DNA of 64,000 nucleotides from Celeribacter persicus. GTDB taxonomy: Bacteria > Pseudomonadota > Alphaproteobacteria > Rhodobacterales > Rhodobacteraceae. This document shows positions 34,620 through 43,440 of the stretch, piece by piece. Position numbers and translations under genes: made by a program. The stretch is from NCBI RefSeq assembly GCF_003050785.1, contig NZ_QAOH01000013.1:1-64000 (forward strand), in the 5' to 3' direction. A model generated the notes under the pieces. It was not told where the DNA came from. It did not search any database and was given only the letters and a program-made list of their open reading frames with translations. Position 1 is the first letter of the stretch; each line of letters opens with the position of its first letter.

Positions 34620-34691
34620 CACAGGGTCTGGCAGGGATGAGGGGCTCACGCCCCATGGTTCGGGCTCTGCCGTTTGGTATGGGCCCCTGTG
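34620..34691 (+). promoter_or_regulatory. Structured 5' leader of the cold-shock gene
   Basis: Three nested helices just upstream of the cold-shock ORF: CACAGGG (34620-34626) / CCCTGTG (34685-34691), GGCAG (34630-34634) / CTGCC (34667-34671), and GGGGC / GCCCC at 34641-34654 with a TCAC loop. A leader that refolds with temperature is known for cspA in enteric bacteria; here it is inference. Confidence 0.45.
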
Positions 34692-34706
34692 AGTATATAG
34701 AAGAGA

Positions 34707-35255
34707 ATGAACGAAACTGACTTGAGCCAAGTCGTGTCGGGCCATGTGAAATGGTTCGATCCGGCACGAGGATTTGGATTTGTGGTCGCCGATGACGGCG
34801 GGCCGGATATTTTGCTGCACGCAAATGTGCTGCGCAATTTCGGACAAAGCTCCGTTGCCGATGCGGCGGGCATCCGCCTTGTGGTGCAACGCACCGATCG
34901 TGGTGTGCAGGCGGTCGAGGTGCTCGAAATCCTGCCACCGGCGCCGGGCACGGGGGCCGTGCTCGAAGATCTGGAAGACATCGACGAAAGCAGTTTGACC
35001 CTGCCGTTGGAACCCGCACGGGTGAAATGGTTTGACAAGGGCAAGGGCTTTGGTTTCGCCAATGTGTTTGGCCGCCCCGAGGATGTGTTCATCCATATCG
35101 AGGTGCTGCGGCGCTCCGGTCTTGCCGATCTGATGCCGGGTGAGGCCGTTGGCCTGCGCGTCATCGAGGGCCGTCGGGGCCGGATGGCCGCGCATGTGAC
35201 CGCCTGGGATGCGGCACTGCGGGAGCCGGAGGCACAGGATCTGGATCATGGCTGA
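34707..35255 (+). CDS. Two-domain cold-shock protein
   Basis: 182 residues with two cold-shock domains in tandem: HVKWFDPARGFGFVVADDGG (about residues 12-75) and ARVKWFDKGKGFGFANVFGR (about 106-175). Each has the RNP1-like GFGFV/GFGFA strand; RNP2-like ILLHANVLR and VFIHIEVLR follow. The domains are joined by an acidic linker. Single-domain Csp proteins have about 70 residues, so this is a duplicated form usual in Alphaproteobacteria. It probably binds single-stranded RNA. The stop overlaps the start of the DUF192 gene. Confidence 0.88.
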   Translation: MNETDLSQVVSGHVKWFDPARGFGFVVADDGGPDILLHANVLRNFGQSSVADAAGIRLVVQRTDRGVQAVEVLEILPPAPGTGAVLEDLEDIDESSLTLPLEPARVKWFDKGKGFGFANVFGRPEDVFIHIEVLRRSGLADLMPGEAVGLRVIEGRRGRMAAHVTAWDAALREPEAQDLDHG

Positions 35256-35748
35256 ACGGCGGGCGGTCCTGACGCCTCTCGGGGCGATGACCGGGGCCGT
35301 GATGCTCGCGTCTGTGGCAGGAGCTTCGGCGCAGACGACATGTGACAGGAACGAGGTGATCGTGACGGGGGAGGGCACGGATGCGCGCTTTTCCGTCGAG
35401 ATTGCCGATGATGCGGGCGAACGCGCACTCGGGCTGATGAACCGCTCCGAGATGGCGCGCTCCCATGGCATGCTCTTCGTTTATGAGAAACCTCAGCCAG
35501 TGGCCTTCTGGATGGCCAATACGCTGATTCCTCTGGACATGATCTTCACCGACCGGCGCGGCGTTGTGACCCGTGTGCATGAAAATGCTGTGCCGCTTGA
35601 TCGCACGCCCATTCCGGGCGGGGATGCAGTGTTCGCGGTGTTGGAGATCAATGCCGGGCTGGCCAAGGGGTTGGGGATTGCGCCGGGGGACGTGCTGCGC
35701 CACCCGGCTTTCGGGCCGGAGGCGGCCGATCCCTGCGTGGTGCAATAA
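35248..35748 (+). CDS. DUF192 exported protein
   Basis: 166 residues with an N-terminal signal peptide (AVMLASVAGASAQ, cleavage near residue 31). The DUF192 core ERALGLMNRSEMARSHGMLFV then FWMANTLIPLDMIFTDRRGVV and the GLGIAPGDVLRH end is intact. It is a small beta-rich periplasmic domain of unknown function. ATGGCTGA overlap with the cold-shock gene suggests coupled translation. Followed by tRNA-Pro 59 bases downstream. Confidence 0.85.
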   Translation: MAERRAVLTPLGAMTGAVMLASVAGASAQTTCDRNEVIVTGEGTDARFSVEIADDAGERALGLMNRSEMARSHGMLFVYEKPQPVAFWMANTLIPLDMIFTDRRGVVTRVHENAVPLDRTPIPGGDAVFAVLEINAGLAKGLGIAPGDVLRHPAFGPEAADPCVVQ

Positions 35749-35807
35749 GACCTTTGCAATAAAGCTCTTTTCAACCGCGTTCTGGCACGGTAGGAGAGGC
35801 GCACGGT

Positions 35808-35884
35808 CGGGGCGTGGCGCAGTCTGGTAGCGCACCTGTTTTGGGTACAGGGGGTCGTGAGTTCGAATCTCGCCGCCCCGACCA
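35808..35884 (+). tRNA. tRNA-Pro (UGG)
   Basis: 77 nt cloverleaf including an encoded CCA. Acceptor CGGGGCG (35808-35814) pairs with CGCCCCG (35874-35880), followed by discriminator A and CCA (35882-35884). The anticodon arm CCTGT / ACAGG holds the loop TTTGGGT, so the anticodon is TGG. The T arm contains GTTCGAATC. It reads CCA and wobble proline codons. Confidence 0.95.
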
Positions 35885-36087
35885 CTTTCTGAACAGTCGA
35901 TAGTCAGGGCATTTGCCCTTTCGGGGCACGAAATGCCCTTTGGCTGCCGCTGCGCCCTGGCTCGGTTTGCACGCCGCTTCATGAAAACCTAAAGGTCGGC
36001 ATTGAGCCCTAAGTTACATTGTGTGCATGGGGGAGCCGCTTTATTCTGACGCAATTGGCCGAACGTAAAACAAGGAGAGCCAAAATT

Positions 36088-36444
36088 ATGGCTTATGAAA
36101 TCCATATCGAACGAAACAATGGTCGGCCAATCAGCCTAAATGAATGGATGAACGCCGTAGGCAGTGTTGAAAGCGTTAGGCTGGCAGATACGGCCACTAC
36201 GATAGTGACGAACCCCGTTACTGGCGAAAAGATATCGAATCCTACAGCGCATGGAACAGCTGAACTGTTTGACCCTAATAGTCAAACTTGGATCGCAATG
36301 TTCAGATGGTTCAATGGACGGATTTCAACCCCTCCTTCCCCTGACTTTGAGACATCCAATAGTCATCAAAGATCAGTAATGCGGGCTTTATCTGCGCAGC
36401 TAGGTGCCCAGATCGTGGGCGACGAAGGAGAAATTTACGAATAG
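36088..36444 (+). CDS. Hypothetical protein, 118 aa, lower GC
   Basis: 118 residues beginning MAYEIHIERNNGRPISLNEW behind AAGGAGA. It has no signal or membrane segment and contains EKISNPTAHGTAELFDPNSQ and WIAMFRWFNGRISTPPSPDF. I do not recognise the family, though the N-terminus resembles small phage- or island-borne proteins. By eye its GC is clearly below its neighbours, and it sits 204 bases behind tRNA-Pro, a preferred integration site; an island remnant is a fair inference but no integrase or duplicate tRNA end was found. Confidence 0.6.
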   Translation: MAYEIHIERNNGRPISLNEWMNAVGSVESVRLADTATTIVTNPVTGEKISNPTAHGTAELFDPNSQTWIAMFRWFNGRISTPPSPDFETSNSHQRSVMRALSAQLGAQIVGDEGEIYE

Positions 36445-36652
36445 GCGGACAGTGGATTGCGCCATTCACGTGAATGACCACTGAGTCCACATAGTTGCCC
36501 CTCGGGCCGCGCTCACCTTCGGCAAATCCCCTGACGAAAAAGGGCACTTTCGTCACTGATCCAAAATCGGCCCGCATGTTTCCAAGGGGCTGCCGAAGTC
36601 CGAAAGGACAAATCCGGTGTGTTTCTCGACACGAACATCGGATAAATGAAAA

Positions 36653-36674
36653 GGGCACGCGACTTCGCATGCCC
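36653..36674 (-). terminator. Terminator of the opp operon
   Basis: GGGCA-C-GCGA / TCGC-A-TGCCC stem with one mismatch, 8 bases after the oppF stop; on the minus strand it is followed by TTTTC. Confidence 0.7.
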
Positions 36675-36681
36675 TCTCTGT

Positions 36682-37674
36682 TTACGCCTCGACACCCTGA
36701 TCCGCAAGGTGACAGGCGGTGTGGTGATCGCCGCGCAGACGATCCTCCGGCACGGTTTCACAGACCGCCTGCGTCTTCGGGCAGCGGGTGCGGAACACAC
36801 AGCCTTTTGGCGGCGCCATGGGAGAGGGCAGGTCGCCTTCGAGCGGGATCACCTGTTTCGTCTTCTCGATCTTCGGATCGGGGATCGGGACTGCCGACAG
36901 CAAAGCCTGCGTGTAGGGATGGCGCGGATCGGCAAACAACTCGTCCGAGCAGGCCTTTTCCATCATCCGTCCGAGATAGAGCACCATGACCTCGTCGGAG
37001 AGGTGTTTCACCACCGACAGATCATGGGCGATGAAGATGATCGTCAGGCCGAGATCGCGGCGCAACTCTTCGAGCAATCCGATCACCTGCGCCTGAATCG
37101 AGACGTCGAGGGCGGAGACAGGCTCGTCGCAGATCAGGAGTTTCGGCTCCACCACCAGTGCGCGGGCGATGCCGATACGCTGACATTGGCCGCCGGAGAA
37201 CTCATGCGGGTAGCGGTTGATCTGGTTCGGCAACAGCCCCACGCGCTCCATGACGGACCGGACCTTTTCCTTGCGCTCTTTCGAACTCATGCCGGGGCGG
37301 TGGGTACGCAATGGTTCGGCGATGATGTCGCCCACGGTCATGCGCGGATTGAGCGAGGCCAGAGGGTCCTGAAAGATCATCTGAATTTGCGAGCGGTACT
37401 TGAGCATCTGACGCGGGCTAAGCGTCAGAAGGTCGGTGCCGTCCTCCCAGATCACCTGTCCGCTGGCGGGCAACATGCGGATGAGCGCGCGCGCCAGCGT
37501 GGACTTGCCACAGCCGGATTCTCCCACGATGCCCAGCGTCTGACCCGGTTCCAGCGAGAAGCTTACGCCATTGACCGCGTGCAATTGTGCGGGCGGCGTC
37601 CACGGAAGGTCGGAGGGGCGGCGAATGTCGAAGGTGACCCGCACATCGCGGGCTTCGATCAGCGGACGGCTCAT
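36682..37674 (-). CDS. oppF: Oligopeptide ABC transporter ATPase (OppF)
   Basis: 330-residue ABC ATPase with Walker A GESGCGKST, Q-loop FQDPLASLNPRMTV, signature FSGGQCQRIGIARAL, Walker B LLICDEPVSALDVSIQAQ and the OppF/DppF C-terminal cysteine cluster (GCVFRTRCPKTQAVC) for a [4Fe-4S]-like or structural role. It energises peptide import with OppD. The ATG overlaps the oppD stop by 4 bases. Last gene of the operon. Confidence 0.93.
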   Translation of the reverse strand: MSRPLIEARDVRVTFDIRRPSDLPWTPPAQLHAVNGVSFSLEPGQTLGIVGESGCGKSTLARALIRMLPASGQVIWEDGTDLLTLSPRQMLKYRSQIQMIFQDPLASLNPRMTVGDIIAEPLRTHRPGMSSKERKEKVRSVMERVGLLPNQINRYPHEFSGGQCQRIGIARALVVEPKLLICDEPVSALDVSIQAQVIGLLEELRRDLGLTIIFIAHDLSVVKHLSDEVMVLYLGRMMEKACSDELFADPRHPYTQALLSAVPIPDPKIEKTKQVIPLEGDLPSPMAPPKGCVFRTRCPKTQAVCETVPEDRLRGDHHTACHLADQGVEA

Positions 37675-38642
37675 GCGGCGACCTCCTCGATGGGGCGGAA
37701 ACAGGCACGGGCGCGATCTTCGCCGAATGTCAGAAGTTCCGGCGTCTCGATCCGGCACCGCTCATCCGCAAAGCCGCAGCGCGGCGCAAACGGACAGCCC
37801 TTGGGCGCGCCGGTCATGTTCGGTGGGTTGCCCGGAATGGCGCGGAGCGCCTCCTGTTCCTCGTCGACCCGAGGAATCGCGTCCAGAAGCCCGCGCGTAT
37901 AGGGATGCGTCGGGGTTTCGAACAGCGGATCGACCGGGGCCTCCTCCATGATCCGCCCGCCATACATCACGATGGCGCGTTCGCAAAACCCGGCCACGAC
38001 GCCGAGATCATGGGTGATCAGGATCGTCGCCATGCCGAATTCACGTTGCAGTTCAGAGAGAAGCTCCATGATCTGGGCCTGCACCGTCACATCGAGCGCG
38101 GTGGTCGGCTCGTCGGCGATGAGGATTTCCGGGTGACACAAAAGCGACATGGCGATCATCACCCGTTGCCGCATCCCGCCGGAAAACTCATGCGGATAAA
38201 GCCGGACGCGATTCTTTGCGTCGGGGATTTTCACCGCGTCGAGCATGGCGACACTTTCCGCAATGGCCGCGCGTTTGCTGAGTCCCTTGTGCAGCATGAT
38301 CACCTCCGCCATCTGGTCGGAAATGCGCATATAGGGGTTGAGCGAGGTCATCGGGTCCTGAAACACCATCGCAATGCGGTTGGCGCGGATCTTGTTCAAC
38401 TCCCGCTCAGAGATCGACAGCAGGTTTTTGCCATCGAACATGGCCTGTCCGGTGGTGCGGCCGTTGCGCGCAAGAAGCCCCAGAAGCGCGAAGTTGAGCT
38501 GGCTCTTGCCGGAACCGGACTCGCCCACAATGCCAAGGGTTTCGCCCTTCTCAAGGCTGAAGCTCACGCCATTGACGGCATGAATTTCGCCCTCGGGCGT
38601 ATCGAAACGAACGGAGAGGTCTTTGACGTCCAGAAGTGCCAT
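37671..38642 (-). CDS. oppD: Oligopeptide ABC transporter ATPase (OppD)
   Basis: 323-residue ABC ATPase: Walker [10 protein letters not shown] (the usual final serine/threonine is Q here, as G-E-S-G-S-G-K-S-Q), Q-loop [15 protein letters not shown], signature [15 protein letters not shown], Walker [19 protein letters not shown], and the cysteine-bearing C-terminal [15 protein letters not shown]. Partner of OppF. Start at 38642 ([13 protein letters not shown]) lies 1 base after the oppC stop. Confidence 0.93.
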   Translation of the reverse strand: MALLDVKDLSVRFDTPEGEIHAVNGVSFSLEKGETLGIVGESGSGKSQLNFALLGLLARNGRTTGQAMFDGKNLLSISERELNKIRANRIAMVFQDPMTSLNPYMRISDQMAEVIMLHKGLSKRAAIAESVAMLDAVKIPDAKNRVRLYPHEFSGGMRQRVMIAMSLLCHPEILIADEPTTALDVTVQAQIMELLSELQREFGMATILITHDLGVVAGFCERAIVMYGGRIMEEAPVDPLFETPTHPYTRGLLDAIPRVDEEQEALRAIPGNPPNMTGAPKGCPFAPRCGFADERCRIETPELLTFGEDRARACFRPIEEVAA

Positions 38643-38643
38643 G

Positions 38644-39570
38644 TCAGCGATCCTTCGGGTCCAGAGCGTCGCGCAACCCGTCGCCGACAAAGAAAAAGCC
38701 GAAGAGGGTGAGGACGAAGAAAAGAAGCGGGAAGGCCAGTTGCCAGAGCGTCCCGTAAGAAATGGTGCCGGAACCTTCGGAGATCAGCGCACCCAGAGAG
38801 GTCATCGGTTCCTGCACGCCGAGGCCGAGGAAGGAAATGAAGCTCTCGGTCAGGATCATGTTCGGCACCAGAAGGGTCGCGAACACCGTCACCACGCCGA
38901 TCAGGTTCGGCAGGATATGACGGCGGATGATCACGGGGGCCGGGACGCCAATGGCGCGCGCCGCTTCGATATATTCGCGGCCCTTGAGCGTGAGCGTCTG
39001 CCCGCGCACGATCCGGCTCATCTCAAGCCATGAGATCAGGCCGACGCCGACGAACAGCATGGTGATCGAGCGGCCATACATCACCAAAAGAAGGATCAGC
39101 ACGAACATATAAGGGATCGCCAAGAGGATATCGACGGCGCGCATCATGAAATTGTCGAGCCGCCCGCCGAAATAGCCGGCGGTCGCGCCATAGATCGTGC
39201 CGACGACGACGGCGATGGCCGATCCGATGATGCCCACGGCGAGTGAGATTTGCGTGCCCTGCACGGTGCGGGCGAAAAGATCGCGGCCCAGATCGTCGGT
39301 GCCGAAATAATGCCCGTTGGCAATCGACGGCCCGCCCTGTTCGGCGACCATGCCCATGACGGAAAAGTCGATTTCCTCGTTCGACCATTGCGCGATGTAA
39401 TTGCCGAAGAGGGCGAAGAGCGTGACAAAGACGAGCAGCACGAGCCCGAACATCGCCGCCTTATTGCTGAAAAACCTGCGCCTCGCATCAGCCCAGAGGG
39501 AGCGGCCCGCTACATCCTCGCGGGAAGTGGCTTCGGCCAGGGACTTCATTTTCTGACTGTCGATGACCAT
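38644..39570 (-). CDS. oppC: Oligopeptide ABC transporter permease (OppC)
   Basis: 308-residue inner-membrane protein. The N-terminal DUF/OppC_N segment (RRRFFSNKAAMFGLVLLVFV) and the binding-protein-dependent transport domain with EAA motif EYIEAARAIGVPAPVIIRRH are visible; GTDDLGRDLFARTVQG is the OppC hallmark. Forms the pore with OppB. Gap of 3 bases to oppB. Confidence 0.93.
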   Translation of the reverse strand: MVIDSQKMKSLAEATSREDVAGRSLWADARRRFFSNKAAMFGLVLLVFVTLFALFGNYIAQWSNEEIDFSVMGMVAEQGGPSIANGHYFGTDDLGRDLFARTVQGTQISLAVGIIGSAIAVVVGTIYGATAGYFGGRLDNFMMRAVDILLAIPYMFVLILLLVMYGRSITMLFVGVGLISWLEMSRIVRGQTLTLKGREYIEAARAIGVPAPVIIRRHILPNLIGVVTVFATLLVPNMILTESFISFLGLGVQEPMTSLGALISEGSGTISYGTLWQLAFPLLFFVLTLFGFFFVGDGLRDALDPKDR

Positions 39571-39573
39571 GGC

Positions 39574-40497
39574 TCAGTACCGGATTTTCGGGTCGATCCA
39601 TCCGTAGATGATATCGACGACAAGGTTGAACAGGATGGTGAGCGCGCCGACGAGGATCGTGACCCCCATCATCACCGCGTAGTCGCGGTTCAGCGCACTG
39701 TCGACAAAGGCCTTGCCGATGCCGCCCGTCGAGAAATAGATGTCCACGATCACAGAGCCTGTGATCATCGCCACAAAGGCCGGGCCGAGGTAGGAGATCA
39801 CCGGCAAAAGCGCGGGTTTGAGCGCATGACGCCAGATGACGCGATGACCGGGCAGCCCCTTGGCGCGCGCCGTGCGGATGTGGTTGGAGTTCAGCACCTC
39901 AAGCATGGACGAGCGCATGATCCGCGCGATTGAGGCCATGTAGGAGGTCGACAGCGCGATCACCGGCATGATCCAATAAGAGGGATCGGAAAACCGCCAA
40001 CCGCCCCCCGGCAACCAGCCGAGAATGAGCGTGAAGACGATCACGAGGATCGGTGCCATGACGAAGTTCGGTAGCACCTGCGCGCCAATCGACACGCCGA
40101 CTGCGAAATAGTCGATGATCGTGTTGTGTTTGACGGCGGCGACCGCACCGAGCGTCACGCCCGCGACCACGGCGACCACGAAAGAGACGCCGCCATAGGT
40201 CAGTGTGACCGGAAAACCCTGCGCGATGATCTCGTTCACGGTGCGGTCCTTGTAGACAAAGGACGGGCCGAAATCGAAATGCGCGACGATGCCCCAGATG
40301 TAACTGGCGATCTGTTTCCACAGAGGCTGGTCGAGACCGTATTTGGCGTTGAGATTGGCGAGCACCTGTGCGGGCAGCTCGCGTTCCTGCGTGAAGGGGC
40401 CTCCGGGGGCCGCGTGCATCAGCAGGAAGGAGAAGATGATGAGCAAAAGCAGCGTCGGGATGGCAATCGCCAGACGCTTGAGAATGTAGACAATCAT
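39574..40497 (-). CDS. oppB: Oligopeptide ABC transporter permease (OppB)
   Basis: 307-residue inner-membrane protein. N-terminal ILKRLAIAIPTLLLLIIFSF and AAPGGPFTQERELPAQVLAN are the OppB/DppB signature; the EAA loop reads HIRTARAKGLPGHRVIWRHA. Six membrane segments. It follows oppA after 66 bases that contain a stable hairpin. Confidence 0.93.
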   Translation of the reverse strand: MIVYILKRLAIAIPTLLLLIIFSFLLMHAAPGGPFTQERELPAQVLANLNAKYGLDQPLWKQIASYIWGIVAHFDFGPSFVYKDRTVNEIIAQGFPVTLTYGGVSFVVAVVAGVTLGAVAAVKHNTIIDYFAVGVSIGAQVLPNFVMAPILVIVFTLILGWLPGGGWRFSDPSYWIMPVIALSTSYMASIARIMRSSMLEVLNSNHIRTARAKGLPGHRVIWRHALKPALLPVISYLGPAFVAMITGSVIVDIYFSTGGIGKAFVDSALNRDYAVMMGVTILVGALTILFNLVVDIIYGWIDPKIRY

Positions 40498-40517
40498 GGA
40501 TGTCTCTCCGGGTGGGA

Positions 40518-40541
40518 ACGCGGCACACTAAAGTGCCGCGT
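40518..40541 (-). terminator. oppA-oppB intergenic hairpin (attenuating)
   Basis: CGCGGCAC / GTGCCGCG stem with a 6-base loop in the gap between oppA and oppB. No T run follows, so it is more likely an mRNA-protecting or partially terminating element that favours oppA expression over the permeases. Confidence 0.5.
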
Positions 40542-40563
40542 CCTGCCTGTTTTCAAAGTGAGA

Positions 40564-42174
40564 TCACTCGGCGATGCGGTACAGGTCTTTGCCGTACCAG
40601 GTCTGCATCACGTTCTCGGTCGGAAGGCCCTTGATGTCCGACGAAATCATGTCGACCTGTGCATAGTGATAGATCGGGATTATCGGCATCTCGGAGGCGA
40701 GAATCTGTTCCGCCTGCGTATAGAGCGGCTGCGGATCTTCGGCGGTTTTGCTTTCCTTCATCAGTGCATCGTATTCGTCATTGAAGAAATGGCCGTTGTT
40801 GTGGCCCGAATAGGAGGTGAAGAGATCGAGATAGGTCGAGGCCTCGTTGTAATCGCCACACCATGCATAACGCGCCAGATCGAAGTCCTGGTTCTGCATC
40901 TTGTCGGTGTGCACCTTCCATTCCATGTTGTTGAGCGTCAGGTTCACGCCGAAGGGCTTGAAGAACTGCTGCGCTGCGATGGCGATCTTCTTGTGATCCT
41001 CAGACGTGTTGTAGTTCAGTGTCAGGTCGAGCGGATTTTCCGGGCCATAACCGGCCTCGGCCAGAAGTTCGCGCGCCTTCTCGTTGCGCTCTTCCTGCGT
41101 CCAGCCCGCATAGTCGATCTCGGGCATCTCAAAGCCTGCGGTCGCCCAGTGTGTCCAGTTGTAGGACGGGTGCTGACCGCCCTGAAGGATGTTGTCCACC
41201 ACGATGTCACGGTTCATCGCATAGGACAGCGCCTTGCGCACGCGCACGTCCTTAAGCGCTTCCGGACCCTTTTCGGACATGTTCATCATATAGATGTAGG
41301 AACAGGAATAAGGCAGCGAGGTCGCCTCGTCCGGGTATTCTTTTTTCAGGCGTGGGTACTGACCGGCGGGGATGTCCACGCGATCCAGCTCGCCCGCGAG
41401 GTAACGGGTTAAACCCTGATTCACGTCATTGATCGTGAGCGCCGTGAGATGTGTCATTACCGTCTTGTCGGCATCCCAATAGGTATCGGATTTGTCCATC
41501 TCGACGCGTTCGCCGAGGATGTGCTCGGTCAGCGTATAGGCGCCGTTGCCGATCATGTTCTCCGGCTTGGTCCAGTCCGCGCCGAATTTCTCGATCACGT
41601 CCTGACGCACCGGGAAGGTCGAACCATGCACAAGCATCTGCGGGAAGTACGGCAGCGGGGTCTCGATGGTCACTTCGAGCGTGTGATCGTCGATGGCTTT
41701 GACACCCAGATCGGAGGGCGGCAATTCGCCTGCGGTGATTTTCGACGCATTCACCACCTGCATCAGTTCCATGTACCAGGCGTATTCCGACGCTGTCGCC
41801 GGGTCCGCCAGACGCTGCCAGGCGTAGACGAAATCACCGGCGGTCACGGGCTTGCCATCGGACCATACGGCCTCGGGGCGCAGGTGGAAAGTGTAGGTCA
41901 TGCCATCTTCGGACAGATCGTGGCTCAGCGCCACGCCGGGGACGATGTCTCCTTTGGCGTCTTCATTGTAGAGGCCTTCGAAAAGGTTGCGCAGAATGTC
42001 TGAGCCTTCGACGTCCGTGTTGATCTGCGGGTCCATCGACTTGATCGCGTCGAGGAGCCAGAACGTATAGGTCTGGTTCTCCGAGAGCACCGTGCCTTCG
42101 GGCACATCGGCGGCAAAGGCCGTCGGAGCGGCCACAAGCAGGGCCAGCGCGGACAGGGCGGTGGTGAGTTTCAT
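40564..42174 (-). CDS. oppA: Oligopeptide ABC transporter substrate-binding protein (OppA)
   Basis: 536-residue periplasmic protein of the SBP_bac_5 class. Signal peptide MKLTTALSALALLVAAPTAF with cleavage after FAA; mature part has SMDPQINTDVEGSDILRNLF, LRPEAVWSDGKPVTAGDFVY and DVRVRKALSYAMNRD. It captures oligopeptides and delivers them to OppBC. AGGAGG precedes the ATG. First gene of the operon; the most similar known members are E. coli OppA/MppA-type proteins. Confidence 0.93.
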   Translation of the reverse strand: MKLTTALSALALLVAAPTAFAADVPEGTVLSENQTYTFWLLDAIKSMDPQINTDVEGSDILRNLFEGLYNEDAKGDIVPGVALSHDLSEDGMTYTFHLRPEAVWSDGKPVTAGDFVYAWQRLADPATASEYAWYMELMQVVNASKITAGELPPSDLGVKAIDDHTLEVTIETPLPYFPQMLVHGSTFPVRQDVIEKFGADWTKPENMIGNGAYTLTEHILGERVEMDKSDTYWDADKTVMTHLTALTINDVNQGLTRYLAGELDRVDIPAGQYPRLKKEYPDEATSLPYSCSYIYMMNMSEKGPEALKDVRVRKALSYAMNRDIVVDNILQGGQHPSYNWTHWATAGFEMPEIDYAGWTQEERNEKARELLAEAGYGPENPLDLTLNYNTSEDHKKIAIAAQQFFKPFGVNLTLNNMEWKVHTDKMQNQDFDLARYAWCGDYNEASTYLDLFTSYSGHNNGHFFNDEYDALMKESKTAEDPQPLYTQAEQILASEMPIIPIYHYAQVDMISSDIKGLPTENVMQTWYGKDLYRIAE

Positions 42175-42603
42175 GAAGACCTCCTGGGTACTGTTTATTT
42201 GTCGGTTATCTCAAAAGCGCCATATCCGGGCCACACAGGAGGCGATCCGGGGCGGCGCGTGAATGTAAGAAGGGAAATGTATTCGGCCGGAGAAGGCAAG
42301 GCTTCGTCGGAAAAGTGATCGTAACGTCAACCTGTCCCGCCGTCTGCTACCGGGATTGCCTTGTCTTGTGGCAAATGTGGTGAATTTTCCGGAGATTATG
42401 CGCGGAGCGGCGGGTGTTTCGTTCGGGCGGTGACTGCGCGGGACATATGTTGCGACTCGCAAAAGGGCGCTTTCGGCGAAGATCCGCCCAAAATTTCATA
42501 CAGGCGATCTGGTGGAGCCGATGGTGGCTCGGTGGCCGCCTGCGTCCTTTTGTCGGACGGTTCCGCGCCGGTTTCTTCCTACATCAGGGAAAAGGAGACA
42601 CGC
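42175..42603. other. Divergent gap oppA / trmO
   Basis: 429 bases that must hold both promoters. I see no gene, repeat or recognisable regulator site; short frames here are not convincing. Confidence 0.4.
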
Positions 42604-43005
42604 ATGACCGACATGATCCTCACCCCCATCGGACGCATTCGCACCCCTTACAAGACGCTCGCAGACTGCCCGAAAGGGCCGGGGCGCGAAGGGCAGGAGG
42701 CGCGCATCGAGCTGGACCCGACTTTCGCCCCCGGTCTCAAGGGGCTTACGGCCACCGAGGTCGATGTGCTTTATTGGTTCGACCGCGCGCCGCGTGATGT
42801 GTTGCAATCGGTACGCCCCCATGACGGGGTGCATTGCGGCGTTTTCGCCATGCGCTCGCCGCATCGTCCGAACCCCATCGCCCTGTCGCGGGTCCGGGTG
42901 CGGGCGGTGGAAGAGGCCGCGCTTGTGGTCGATGGACTCGATTGTCTCGACGGCACTGTTCTGGTCGATCTCAAGCCTGTTCCCTCCGCGATGTCACAAA
43001 AATGA
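42604..43005 (+). CDS. trmO: tRNA (t6A37) N6-methyltransferase, TrmO/UPF0066 type
   Basis: 133 residues behind AAAGGAGA. The UPF0066/TrmO domain is clear: ILTPIGRIRTPYKTL, the SAM-binding GVFAMRSPHRPNPIALSRV, and LDGTVLVDLKPVPSAM. TrmO methylates threonylcarbamoyladenosine at position 37 of tRNA-Thr. The C-terminus stops soon after DLKP, where E. coli TrmO (235 residues) has an extra domain; short forms are common elsewhere. Related archaeal and bacterial proteins have other annotations, so the substrate is inferred. Confidence 0.8.
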   Translation: MTDMILTPIGRIRTPYKTLADCPKGPGREGQEARIELDPTFAPGLKGLTATEVDVLYWFDRAPRDVLQSVRPHDGVHCGVFAMRSPHRPNPIALSRVRVRAVEEAALVVDGLDCLDGTVLVDLKPVPSAMSQK

Positions 43006-43209
43006 TTCGTTGAACCGCGAAGCGCTATGCCGGTGGGAAGGTCCGTTGAGGATTTGGCCTGAAATACATCCTGTGATTGTATTTTCTCGCAGGTTTCCGT
43101 GCAAAACCGGGCGCTTGCTGCGGCTGCGAGGCCAAGTTTATGCTACCAGATGTAGTATGCTGATGGATTAGGCACAGATTGCTGCGCCGCCCGATTTCGA
43201 TGCTCCACA

Positions 43210-43218
43210 GGGCGGGCC
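43210..43218 (+). promoter_or_regulatory. DnaA box upstream of nrdJ
   Basis: Exact TTATCCACA in the sequence GACTTATCCACAAAC. DnaA controls nrdAB in E. coli and ribonucleotide reductase genes in other bacteria, so a cell-cycle input is plausible here. A single box gives only weak evidence. Confidence 0.45.
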
Positions 43219-43326
43219 GACTTATCCACAAACACTCGCTTAAATTCTTAACGTTTTGCGTGAAACCCATGGGAAACAAAGGAAAATTAGTTAACGTGCA
43301 GGGAGGCGAATCGAGCGTCCCTGTGG

Positions 43327-43373
43327 GCAAAATTCGTCAACGAAATTTTGCTCTCGAAAAGGGTAAATTTTGC
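43327..43373. repeat. AAATTTTGC repeat cluster
   Basis: GCAAAATT (43327-43334) is inverted relative to AAATTTTGC (43343-43351), forming a hairpin or dyad, and a second direct copy AAATTTTGC lies at 43365-43373, exactly 22 bp from the first. The regular spacing suggests an operator for a multimeric regulator. Confidence 0.45.
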
Positions 43374-43392
43374 GTTGACCAGTGGGCCGTAA

Positions 43393-43440
43393 CCGCTGCA
43401 CATTGTGTGAGCCGGATGGGTGACACACTACATTTAGTCG
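43393..43440. promoter_or_regulatory. Candidate tandem NrdR boxes
   Basis: CCGCTGCACATTGTGT (43393-43408) and ACACTACATTTAGTCG (43425-43440) match the NrdR consensus acaCwATATATwGtgt at about 10 and 12 of 16 positions and are offset by 32 bp, the spacing typical of paired NrdR boxes. They lie about 400 bp before nrdJ. Confidence 0.5.

Noticed and set aside
35861-36681. Attachment-site duplicate of tRNA-Pro
   Set aside because: No second copy of the tRNA 3' end (GTTCGAATC to CCA) is visible downstream and there is no integrase gene.
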